A stretch of DNA of 64,000 nt. Origin: Aralia elata (lineage: Eukaryota > Streptophyta > Magnoliopsida > Apiales > Araliaceae). Made by a program: the position numbers and the translations under genes. Shown here piece by piece: positions 46,145-56,707 of this stretch; the stretch's first letter is position 1; each line of letters starts with the position of its first letter. The stretch is taken from assembly GCA_034770075.1 (NCBI GenBank), contig CM068386.1:86401265-86465264 (forward strand). Reading direction: 5' to 3'. The notes beneath the pieces were generated by a model. That model made no database searches, was not told the origin of the DNA, and saw only the letters and a program-made list of their open reading frames with translations.

Positions 46145-47135
46145 TTCGACCGAGTGACCGGATACGAGACCCGGCACTCACAGGACGATCGACCGGCGAC
46201 AATAACCGGCGATTACGAGATGGGTGACCGGCGACGAAACCCGGCCCCGAGGAGACGATCGACCGGCGACGATAACCGGCGATTACGAGATGGGTGACCG
46301 GCGACGAAAACCCGGCCCCGACGAGACGATCGACCGACGACGATAACCGGCGATTACGAGATGGGTGACCGGCGATGAAACCCGGCCCCGACGAGACGAT
46401 CGACCAGCGACAATAACCGGCGATTACGAGATGGGTGACCGGCGACGAAACCCGGCCCCGACGAGACGATCGACCGGCGACGATAACCGGCGATTACGAG
46501 ATGGGTGACCGGCGACGAAAACCCGGCCCCGACGAGACGATCGACCGACGACGATAACCGGCGATTACGAGATGGGTGATCGGCGAGGAAACCCGGCCCT
46601 GACGAGACGATCGACCGACGACGATAACCGGCGATTACGAGATGGGTGACCGGCGACGAAACCCGGCCCCGACGAGACGATCGACCGACGACGATAACCG
46701 GCGATTACGAGATGGGTGACCGGCGACGAAACCCGGCCCCGACGAGATGATCGACCGGCGACGAAACCCGGCCCCGACGAGACGATCGACCGGCGACGAT
46801 AACCGGTGATTACGAGATGGGTGACCGGCGACGAAAACCCGGCCCCGACGAGACGATCGACCGACGACGATAACCGGCGATTACGAGATGGGTGACCGGC
46901 GACGAAACCCGGCCCCGACGAGACGATCGACCGGCGACGATAACCGGCGATTACGAGATGGGTGACCGGCGACGAAACCCGGCCCCGACGAGACGATCGA
47001 CCGGCGACGATAACCGGCGATTACGAGATGGGTGACCGGCGACGAAACCCGGCCCCGACGAGACAATCGACCGGCAACGAAACCCGGCGATTACGAGATG
47101 GGTGACCGGATACGAGACCCCGCCCCGATGAGACG
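46145..47135. repeat. 70-bp GC-rich tandem array beside the 3' LTR of E
   Basis: About 13 copies of a 70-bp unit with the anchor CGATTACGAGATGGGTGACC at about 46210, 46281, 46351, 46421, 46491, 46562, 46632, 46702, 46810, 46880, 46950, 47020 and 47090. Internally the unit holds related GACCGGCGACGA half-units. One partial unit lies near 46750. GC- and CpG-rich, unlike its surroundings. ORFs across it are periodicity artefacts. Confidence 0.95.
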
Positions 47136-47306
47136 ATCATCCGCATTGACATTTTACGAATATTTTGCATCCATTGCATCTTACGTTGCATCATAAGTCA
47201 TATGTGTTGCATCACGTATGTATTGTCATCCTTGTGCACTGTCATTCATGCATCGAGTGTCTATTCTTTATCCTATTCATTTCATTTAACATTGCATAAA
47301 CATGAT

Positions 47307-47319
47307 AAAGAGGGGCAGC
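47307..47319 (+). promoter_or_regulatory. Element E polypurine tract
   Basis: AAAGAGGGGCAGC immediately precedes the 3' LTR. Confidence 0.8.
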
Positions 47320-49350
47320 TGTAGACACCCAAATTTTGCATTCTCTATGGTAACCGTGACAGGAGGGCAAAATCGTCAATTGAACCGGCCTGTTGGAGCG
47401 AAGAATGGGCACAAGTGCGAACACTCGACGCCACCACGATGATTTGCAGTCAAAACCGACGTGACAACAAGGCCATCCGGAATGAGCATTCCCGAATAAT
47501 GTGTCACGTCTCACAGTAATTCCAGGACTGCAAAATACAAGCCTTTCGGCGAAAACCGACAGCACGACGCGAGAATCGAGGTGCGGTGCGGAAACCGAGG
47601 AGAATTAAATAACTAAAGTGCGGAAACCGAGGAGAATTAAATAACTAAAGTGCATGGCGGGCTGAGTGCATGGCGGGCTAAGGCCAGCCTACTTCAGCAC
47701 ATTCCTTCATTCAGAGAGCGGAGAGAGAAGTTAGATCGGAAGCAGGAGAAGAATAAGCAGCAGCAGCACGGAAATTCAAGGAAAATAGCATAGTTTTGCA
47801 ATAAAATAGGAGAGAAAGGAAGAAAAAAGAGAGGAATAATATTCTTTTGATTTGATTGTATCACATATATTTCTTCTTCTATTCAAAATACACAAGTTTA
47901 CATCCTTTTTGATCTCATTTGCAAGGTGAAAATCTCCTTATTTTTGCAATTTCTATCATATCCTTTGGTTGAATTAAATGTAGTTTTCACGTAATTGATG
48001 ATGGAACAATGAATTAGGGATTATTAGTGAGGGTTCCATTGGAACAAAATTCTTCCTAATAACCCGATGATATTTATTTATTGATTTTTTTGGTTGTTTT
48101 ACGATGCTATATTGGGCGTGGTTCCTTTAGATCACTATTTTTAGGATGTCTTGGTATTGTTAGATTATCCGTGTTGGTTATTTCTTGTAATATCCGGTTG
48201 TGGGTGTGTGGAAATTTGGTTGCGAGCCTAGGAAAGCGACCCCGTGGTCCAAATCCGATGATGGACCTCTTTTGATGTAAGAAGTAGGAATGATGTAGTT
48301 TTCATCGTAAATATGTAATCGTCGGGCCTTAAAACGACGCTAAGGCGAGAATCGTGTTTAAGGCCCCGTCATAGTGAAAGTATGCGATTGTTGGCGTTCG
48401 GGGTTATTTTGATGGCTTTCATGCCCATGAATAGCCCCAACGCATTTTTATGCTTGATTTGATTTATGACCGAAATGGATTTCAAAGCTAAACGATAAAG
48501 ATTTTCATAAAACAAATCAAACTAGGTTATTAGCTTCACGAGGGTAAGAAATTGGGAGTGCTAATGAAAGTCGATTCCTTTTAACGAGAAGGCAAAAGAA
48601 AAAATCATTTTCAAACATCACAAAAAATGATTTTATGAAATAAGTAAGGTTTTATTAAATCTTTGTGCATAGGGTTAAAGAGATCCTAGAAGTTGCCCAC
48701 CGTGCTATTTACGAAAGCAACGTATAGATCTCGATTCCTATTTTGATGAAGGTTTAGAAAACTCTTTTTTTTTGCCAAAACGACACCTAATGAAAATCTT
48801 ATAAGTTTTTGACAATTAAAATCAAACCTTTCTCATAAAGCTTTCTCGATTAAGCCAAATGACATTCTAGAGCATTCTCCAAAGAAAGCACGAATTTTCC
48901 TCAAAACCCAAATGGTTTCTTCATGCAAATTCACCACGACATTCACGCAGGCACACGCACACACGCGCGCACATACACACACACACATTCAAGAATTAAA
49001 GGATAGGAAAAGCATCAAGATCGCGGTAACCGTATTTCACGGAAGTCGGGGGGTGCCTAACACCTTCCCCTCGCTTAAGCAAGCCCCCGAACTCTATGAA
49101 TCTCGGTTTGCAGACCAATTAATTCGGAGTCACATATGAGCTAGCGATTTATAACAAAAAAAAACGAAAACTCAGATGAGTTGGTACATCCATTTCAAAT
49201 ATACCAACTGGCGACTCTGGTTAATTGGCTCATCATAAAAAACGATCTTTCAAAACCCCGTCGACATTAATGCCGATCTTTTTCCAAAAATCATTCAATC
49301 AAAAGGCTAAAATTGGAAAAGACTAAAAAGACGAAAAACCGGCGTCGACA
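47320..49350 (+). repeat. Element E 3' LTR
   Basis: This 2,031-bp LTR matches 31541-33554 with few differences. The extra length is mostly a short duplication of GTGCATGGCGGGCT at about 47651-47680. Confidence 0.95.
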
Positions 49351-49445
49351 GCTTGATAAATAATAAAAATAATTTTATTATTTTAAAAAAAAATTATACG
49401 CAAAATTTCTTATTTAAATTATTTTAAAAATCTTGGGTTATTACA
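49351..49445 (-). repeat. Element D 3' LTR, part 2
   Basis: This is the end of the left D LTR after element E. It runs to GGGTTATTACA, equivalent to 56313-56402 in the other LTR. Confidence 0.9.
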
Positions 49446-49464
49446 TTCACCCACCCTTATAAGG
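49446..49464 (-). promoter_or_regulatory. Element D polypurine tract
   Basis: On the minus strand CCTTATAAGGGTGGGTGAA precedes the 3' LTR, with a GGAGACGGAATCC context upstream. Confidence 0.8.
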
Positions 49465-49713
49465 ATTCCGTCTCCGTTATCACCGTTATAAAACCTACAC
49501 CCACGAGGGTATATGTCATACACATTCATATCACATTTAGATCCCGATCTGATCCGATCGAAGCGATCTTTAAACATTCAACATAAAACTTGTCTATCTG
49601 ATTATACGAAATCTGATTTCCAATAGAACTCAAATTCCTCTTTCAAAATTCTTTTAATAAAACGATTTATTATTATACTTATATATTATTTATTTATTAA
49701 TCTAAGTCCTTTC
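49465..49713. other. Element D internal 3' remnant
   Basis: About 250 bp of 3' internal sequence remain between the end of gag and the PPT. The whole pol region normally found here is missing. Confidence 0.6.
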
Positions 49714-50910
49714 CTATAGTTTAGATGTTTTCAAATGTAAAGGTACCCCACGGTATATATAAGAATAAATTATTATTCGAATAATACCTAGAACTCCATC
49801 CCCGGCTGCTGTCGTATCTTGAACCGTCATATTGAAGGTCCTCGCGGTTGGTTTGTTTGTTGGAGTTGGATAAGTTATCGCTAGCTTGTCGCTGCTATTC
49901 CCTGCCTTAGCACTTTCTCCATTGATCTTTCTTTTCGGACAATCCCTTACCATGTGATCAGTTGATCCGCAGATAAAATAACCACTATTCTTTCTTTGAT
50001 TGGGACAGTTTGAAGCGACGTGTCCCTCCTGCCCACACTTATAACATACATCTTTCCCTTTCAAACACTTTCCCGAGTGATTCTTCCCACAGTTTCCAAA
50101 CTTCTGAACCTGCTTCTTCATTCCTTCCTGGTTATTACTAGTATGTCCAGCATTGTTCCATTTCCTTTTTCCACTTTCACTGCCACCGCTTCCTTCAATC
50201 TTGACCTTATTCTTCCTTTCCTTGTTGTAAAGGCCCATGGCCTCATTTCCCCCTTCTGCTATAATAGCCTTTTCTAGGAGCGATCCAAAAGTAGCAATCT
50301 GCAACACCGCCACCTTGTTGTATATCCAAGGTTTCAAGCCTTGTTCAAACCTTCGTGCTTTCCTTGCTTCAGTATCCACTTGGTGTGGAGCGAACCTAGC
50401 CAATTCGTTAAACTTGGCGGCGTATTCTGAGACGGTTATATTATCCTGCTTTAATTCTAGAAATTTAATTTTCATCCTAGCCTGCATCCCAGTCGAGAAG
50501 TAATTCTCGTTGAACAGTTTTTTGAACCTTGTCTATGTGATGGCTTCTATTCCGGCCCTTGATTGATTAGCCTCCCACCAGAAGTTCGCTTCCCCTTTCA
50601 TCATGTATGTAGCAAAGGCGGTCTTTTGTTCTTCTGCTACCCTAGCAATCACAAACGCTTTTTCGATTTCCTTTACCCAAGTTTGGGTTTCTATCGGGTC
50701 AGTCGTTCTTTTAAATTCAGGCGGTCCTACTGCCTTGAAGTCTATAAAGTTATCCAACTGATTCCCTGGTAGATTTCCTGTGACTGGTGTTCGATTATGC
50801 ATTGCCTCTACTAACATGTTCACAAAATTCTGCATCGGGTCTGCTTGACCTCCTTCATTATTATTGAATTCATCTACCCTTCGGTGTCGTTGTTCTCTTC
50901 TTGGCGGCAT
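49714..50910 (-). pseudogene. Element D gag
   Basis: The frame starts MPPRREQRHRRVDEFNNNEG (50910). Core: FIDFKAVGPPEFKRTTDPIE, AFATYMMKGEANFWWEANQS, then an in-frame TAG (50533-50535, at a Trp position) and EYAAKFNELARFAPHQVDTE. Three zinc-knuckle positions follow: FGNCGKNHSGKC (first Cys lost), CYKCGQEGHVASNC (intact) and YFICGSTDHMVRDC (first Cys changed to Tyr). After the linker RTFNMTVQDTTAAGDGVLGI, where protease should start, the frame runs a further 25 codons and ends, so pol was deleted. It is closely related to gag of element A. Confidence 0.9.
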
Positions 50911-51333
50911 TGTCTGAATAAACAAAACCTTAATTTATTATTTCGTTTTACATTTATCATTATGCCACATATTATCAGTGGTATCATAACAGTTTAAACA
51001 CAAATTTCTAAACTCAGACCAATTCAGCTTACTATATTCCTAAATTCAGCTGGCTGAATTATCCAATCCAGTTTGCTGGATTCATGAACTCAGCTTGCTG
51101 AATTCCTAAATGCAGCTTATCGAATTATGAATTATCAGTCAGTTAATATTTAATATTCACTATTTAAAAACACACAATCATATTCATATTCTTTTAAACA
51201 GTACAAAGTACTTTTCATTACACAGCACATACTGCCAAAATCACTTACTATCCATCCGTGACAACAAAAGTCAGGATTAGTACATTACACACATATCATA
51301 TCATTTACTATACCTAATCCTAAAATACTCATC

Positions 51334-52057
51334 CTATTCATTTCCTATACCTTTCCTAGATCCTAGGCAAACCTTTGCCTGGTGACCTATTATTCCACAT
51401 ACAAAACATACGCATTACTTCAGTTCGGGACAATGAGAAGAGACATGTCCTTCACGTCCACAATTGTAGCATACGTTCTGCCCTTTCATACACACGCCTT
51501 CATGCTTTCTGTTGCACTTCACACACCTTACCACTTTCTTAAAGTTTTCTTGATCACGGTCATTCATCTTTCTTTTTCATGTCTAGCTTGGAGTTGCAGA
51601 CGATTTGCTGCATTTGTTTCCCATTACATCAATTTGGCTTTTCAGCTTATCTTGTTCTTCCATTATTTCGATTAAGGCTTTTCGCATCTGACTATTCAAT
51701 AGTCTTTCCATTTCCAATAACTTTTCTAGACATAAGTTCTTTAGATTCTGTACTTTCGTTGATGCTTGGTCAGCTCCAACTTCAGCGTCCGAAGGCTTTT
51801 CGCATCTGACTATTCAATAGTCTTTCCATTTCCAATAACTTTTCTAGACATAACACCTTATTCTTCAGATTCTGCACTTTCGTTGATGCTTGGTCAGCTC
51901 CAACTTCAGCGCCCAAATCACTATCTACCAGTATCACCATTTCTGGTTTCGGTTCTATGTTTTCCAAAATGGTGACCTCATCTTGGTTGCTTTCAGGCGG
52001 AGTAATTTGCTCCTTCTTTATAATAGGAGAGGTTCCTAGTACTTTCCTTCCTGATAT
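51334..52057 (-). pseudogene. Element D extra ORF before gag: coiled coil plus second zinc-knuckle set
   Basis: A reading frame lies between the 5' LTR and gag. It begins after a possible splice acceptor (AG at 52058) with ISGRKVLGTSPIIKKEQITP, an acidic part (EPKPEMVILVDSDLGAEVGA), a coiled coil (NLKNKVLCLEKLLEMERLLN, then ALIEIMEEQDKLKSQIDVMG) and, at about 51370-51520, three zinc knuckles: CVKCNRKHEGVC, CYNCGREGHVSSHC and CFVCGIIGHQAKVC, with all ligands present. It is broken by a 118-bp duplication (51674-51913) and stops at about 51590, 51584 and 51410. No clear ATG in this exon. Probable RNA-binding accessory protein; family not recognised. Confidence 0.6.
51674..51913. repeat. About 118-bp tandem duplication in the extra ORF of D
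   Basis: Two units start AAGGCTTTTCGCATCTGAC (51674 and 51792). They are nearly identical apart from a few bases and a short indel. Confidence 0.9.
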
Positions 52058-52253
52058 CTATATACAAACAGTCTTGATTAGTATATACACATAGTAAACA
52101 AAATTTATATAAGTTAGTTTTTATTTAATTTTACGATGAATTTCCTTAGTTCATCTCCTTTAAACTCTATTTGAGTTATTCGTTTTTCAACGCGTCTATC
52201 TAGCTTAAGGTTATAGCCTAAGGTAATCCCCCACCTAAGGTTTCTAACCTATA
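52058..52253. other. Element D leader and possible intron before the extra ORF
   Basis: Between the PBS and the acceptor at 52058. An upstream first exon may exist here but I could not define it. Confidence 0.35.
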
Positions 52254-52265
52254 GCTCTAATACCA
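52254..52265 (-). promoter_or_regulatory. Element D primer binding site (initiator Met tRNA type)
   Basis: On the minus strand the sequence reads TGGTATTAGAGC, one base from the standard initiator-Met-tRNA PBS. It lies five bases from the LTR. Confidence 0.8.
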
Positions 52266-52270
52266 ACCTA

Positions 52271-55200
52271 TGACGCCCCCAATTCCGAGTACTTGAAACC
52301 CATATTTGGTGCATCATGATACCATTTCTTTGAGCAGTTTAATATATTACAAACTTAATATTTATATCAAAGTTGTCTATTGCCCAGGTATGGTAACCTT
52401 TAATTACATTCTTTACATGTTATATAATATATATAATCACAAAAAAAAACTAATTATTACAGATAACACCTTAAAACCTATTCCTTGAACTTTCCTTTGC
52501 CTTTGTCTTTGCCAGAGCCTTCTGAACATTCACGCCTAGCTGAAAACATTTAAGTCGAAGTAAGAATGAGCATTCAATTGCTCAGCAAGTAATAACAATT
52601 ATAATAATAATGCACTGAAGAAGTAAATGTTTTCTTTGAGGACTACTTCTACCACGAATCAATAGTGGTGAAGTCATTTGAAACCATTCTTAACAACATA
52701 TCAAATTATTTTAATATTTTTGAAACAACAGAGTGACTTTTGAATACTGAGTGGTCAAAAGACTATGAACTGTCATTTTTCATTTTCGAAAAGGTTTAAA
52801 CAGAAATTCATCTATAAACCGTCTGGTCTTACGGACACGGAGGATGATCAGTCCCGTTGTGCCCTGTATTGATCAATACTATACAATACATCACTGCCAT
52901 TGGCGCATATAAACTACATCACCGCTATTAGCGCATAAAAAAATTTCCCATTTATGGTTGTTCATACTCAGTCTGGAGTCCTAACTAAAACAATTTAGTT
53001 AGACGACGCTATCATAATCAATAATGTTCAACAATACTTTTGAAATTAGGTCCAGTTGGTCAAATAGCTTAGACAATCTTTAAACTAGGTATACATACCG
53101 AACTTTAATAGTATGTATCAGAACTTGTCAACGAATTTCGAATTCAAGGGTAATTGATAATGTACAATAGTTCATACAAGTGGAGACACTTGCATCACCA
53201 AACGTAGAATACCAATTTTCGATATGAGTCATAGTAATTCAGTAATAAGATACTTTTAATACTGAACAATCGAAGGAAATTCGAATTTATAATAATTATA
53301 ACAATTTGTACAAATGAGGACATTTGCACAAAGAACAGAATAATTTTGATTATAAACGCATCACATGAAATAATATCGAGATGCTTGAAATCAATAGATA
53401 GCTTGAATAAAGTTTAAGAATACTTGCACATCATATGGAACCAGTTCATAATATAAATGAAAGGATAAAATAATTGCTCAATAATAGATTGAGTTAAAAG
53501 CTTGCATAAACCGGAATTCATTTCATAAAGTAAATGAAGAGGATAGGATACCTGCACATTATATACCTGTTGCACGAATTAAAAATATTGCATAAGGTTT
53601 AGATACTTGCCATGGTCGTTGTCTACTGCTACACAGTTTAGTTTAAACTTTTACACATAAACCTATCAATAATAGGATTATTCTTTTGATTAGAATAATA
53701 CACCTTAACACATAACACTGCTATTGCAGTCATTATACAACTTAAAAGCATTGTCACATATTCATTTCAGTCATCACGACACCTAAGAACGTATATCTAG
53801 TCAAACTATGTCGATTTGGTTTGAGTTTGGAATCGCTTCAGCATCCTGATTGCAATATCGGATAATTAATGAATTTATTACCAATAAAACTTTTTTTTTA
53901 AGAACTTAAATTTTATATTAGATAATTTAATTATCATTTATAACATTTTTCCGAACATTAAACTCATTTATAAGATTTAATTAATAAATAATTTCATTAT
54001 CATTAATATTAAAATATTAATGAAATATTTTTCAACATATTAAAAGTTATGTAATATTTTTCAAACTTTACTATCACTTTTAAATGATTTTTAAAGTATT
54101 AAAAATCTTTTTTAAATGCTTACTATTAATATTAAAATATTAATGTAATTCATGTCAAAATATTTAAAACATTTATTTCACCTTTAAATAATTTTTTTTA
54201 AAACATTAAAATTATTTTTAAATAATTTATTTAATACAATTATTAAATAAATTTATTATCATTAATATTAAAATATTAATGAAATTGTTATCAAAATATT
54301 AAAAGTTATTTATTATAACTTAAAATACTTTTTTTTATATTTTAGATTCTACGTTACAGGTCTTATCCACACAGTTAAGACTGTCTACTTTAGAACAAAT
54401 TTCATTTTGATTATCTATCCGGGCAGTTAAGACTGTCTGCTTTAGGCCAAGTTCTTCTTCAGTTAATATCCAGACAGTATAACCCGTCTGTTTCAGGTGT
54501 ATGCTCTAGACAAAAATATTCTTTTGTTGTAATCCAGACAGTGCATCACCCGTCTGCTAGGTGTCTGCTTTAGACCAAAACTCACTACATGTAAGGACAG
54601 CAACTGGGCTGTTTCGTTTTTGTGGTACCTATTTTGCAACTTCGTAACTTGCTCATTTCTTATCGAAATAAGTTCATTCTTGAGTCTACGACTTCCTTAT
54701 ACTACAAACTACAAAACCCATAGAAAATACCCCATTTCCATAAGCTTTAACTACCTGAAAAACTGACTCTAAAGTCAGTGTACCAACTGATTTTTCAACT
54801 TTTAACTAGTTTTTTTAAAATAAAAAAAATTTGTCATGACTTCGTTACTTAAGCTTTTTTCTCCATTCCAATTGCGTGATGTTCATAACTCATAAGAGTA
54901 TAACATAACACCCTGGAACCAAAATTTTCAGATTCGGAACATCACAACAAAAAGTCCCAAATCAATCCATTAACAGTCCACTAATTTAAATTTCATCCTT
55001 TTCGCATAGGTTTTGATTTTCAATCATTTTGTTAACTAAACATGCATCTCAAGGTGATTTAACAAGGTTTAATCCTTCATATCCACCTTATAACTTCAAG
55101 ATCCACCATGATCTTCACTTATCAACAACCAACAACAACTAATCAACACCAACGAAATAAAATCCAAGAGATGAAAAAAAAAAAAATTAGCGTTCTTACC

Positions 55201-56402
55201 TTTTGTTGTTCTTGTTCTTCTTTTTCTTTCTTAATCTTGATGAACCTTGATCTTGTTATCCTTTTCCTTCTCCAATCCGTGCCTTTTCTCTCTCTTTCTT
55301 TCTAGTGGACTTAGCTTGCTAGGAATGAGGGAAGATTTTATTTTTTTTAACCAATACACCTCATTGCCTTCTTTAGGTGCCACATGTCCCCTTATTAATT
55401 AGCTAACATGTGTTTAGGCAAGATAGAGACACCTAGCATACTTATACATCTCACATCTCCCTCTCTTGGACAGTTGTCCCCAACATGTGTTAATTAGAAA
55501 TGAGGGACACCTAGCAAGCTTATTAGCTTACTTGATAAGTTTCACACCTTGATAAGTTTCACACCTTTTTTTTATGTCCGTCTATGGCCTTATCCTTTTA
55601 CTTTTTTTTTCTTTTTTTTTATTAACTAATTATCTTGTGAAATGACTAACATGCCCTAGCTCAATTAGGTCAAAAGGTTGGGCCATTAATTAATTAAATT
55701 AATGGGGCTCCCAAATGTGGTTTAATTAAATTCTAATGGGTTAATTTAATAAATCTACACACTAATCATTCAAGTCCATAATAAAATAATTACATGGGCT
55801 TGATTATTTAAATCAATTGAGCTAGTCCACTAATAATTTATATTACTAGAACTATTACATATTTATTTCATCCATTATATAAACATAAATCCTTTTAAAT
55901 ATAACTACAACAATAATTATATTTAAAATTAAAATACATGACCATAGATCAAATTAGGGTATTGATCCGTAATGTCACTTTACCACATTTACCACACTTA
56001 GTCAATTTAAAATAAATTGACTAATCTTATATATTCATATTATAAAGAAATAGTCAAAGTAATAATAATAATATTAATAATCATTCTTAAAATATACATT
56101 TATCATGAAAATAATATATTAATCATATTTTTATGAAAAATAAATAATATTATATCTTTACTAAATATCAATTTATTAAAAGAATATAAATTTTCAAATA
56201 ATTAACAATTTCCTTTCTGAAAAACTCATTTACAATCTTTTATATAATAAATGATATATATTTATCACATCTACACATATACATTCCTTGCACGTATTCT
56301 CATACTTACCTTGATAAATAATAAAAATAATTTTATTATTTTAAAAAAAATTATACGCAAAATTTCTTATTTAAATTATTTTCAAAATCTTGGGTTATTA
56401 TA
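52271..56402 (-). repeat. Element D 5' LTR (complete)
   Basis: This 4.1-kb LTR starts TGACGCCCCCAATTCC. Its end reads TTATTATA where the partner reads TTATTACA, so the terminal CA is mutated. It includes the four-hairpin block at 54366-54576 and a TTGCTCAGCAAGT motif near 52579. Short ORFs in it look non-coding. Confidence 0.92.
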
Positions 56403-56707
56403 GATGAACACACTCACAAATCATCACTTTCTTTGATGTTAGTATTTGTTACTTTGGTTATATGATATTGTATGCCTCTGCTCTGTTTCATGAAGAATAT
56501 GTGGGTTTAATGTTTTAATAATGTTCATCTTAATCTTTCCTGATATAATATAAGGTGACAGCCAAAAAAAACAAAAACAAAACCAAAAAGTCATGAAAGT
56601 TAGGAAAGAATAAAATATCAAACCGAGATCAGCGAATATTAGTCCAATCAGAAAAGTTTCACATTCTCAATGCTGCTATTTTTTTCTAACGTGATCAATT
56701 TGAACAG
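56403..56707. other. Sequence between D and the first dymeclin exon
   Basis: About 300 bp of AT-rich, probably intronic, sequence of the dymeclin-like gene. No exon was recognised here. Confidence 0.5.

Larger units (their letters stand above)
31541..49350 (+). mobile_element. Element E: 17.8-kb Tat-lineage Ty3/gypsy with two antisense genes
   Basis: Begins TGTAGACACCC and ends GGCGTCGACA. The flanks are CCTTG (31536-31540) and GCTTG (49351-49355), a 5-bp duplication with one mismatch; the uninterrupted site is visible in the other D LTR at about 56310. Order: 5' LTR, PBS, leader, gag, protease with G-patch, candidate intron, RT, RNase H, second RNase H, integrase, then two ORFs on the opposite strand, a palindrome cluster, a 70-bp tandem array, PPT, 3' LTR. 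Its LTRs are nearly identical, so insertion is recent. Stops in gag, the knuckle and integrase suggest it needed help in trans. Sub-clade within Tat not assigned. Confidence 0.95.
28919..56402 (-). mobile_element. Element D: gag-only chromovirus derivative, host of E
   Basis: The right LTR (52271-56402) is complete. The left LTR lacks its first 1.4 kb and is split by element E (28919-31540 and 49351-49445). Between the LTRs lie a PBS, an extra ORF with zinc knuckles, gag and a PPT, only about 2.8 kb, with no protease, RT, RNase H or integrase. The gag ORF runs straight from the post-knuckle linker into 3' sequence. It depends on other elements for replication, if it ever moved in this form. 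The left target duplication is lost with the LTR end; the right flank reads GATGA. Confidence 0.88.

Noticed and set aside
46881..47066. ORF inside the 70-bp array
   Set aside because: Produced by the repeat period; no start context or family match.
46145..47135. Regular repeat array that might look like a CRISPR
   Set aside because: Units are contiguous 70-bp tandem copies without unique spacers, in a plant retrotransposon.
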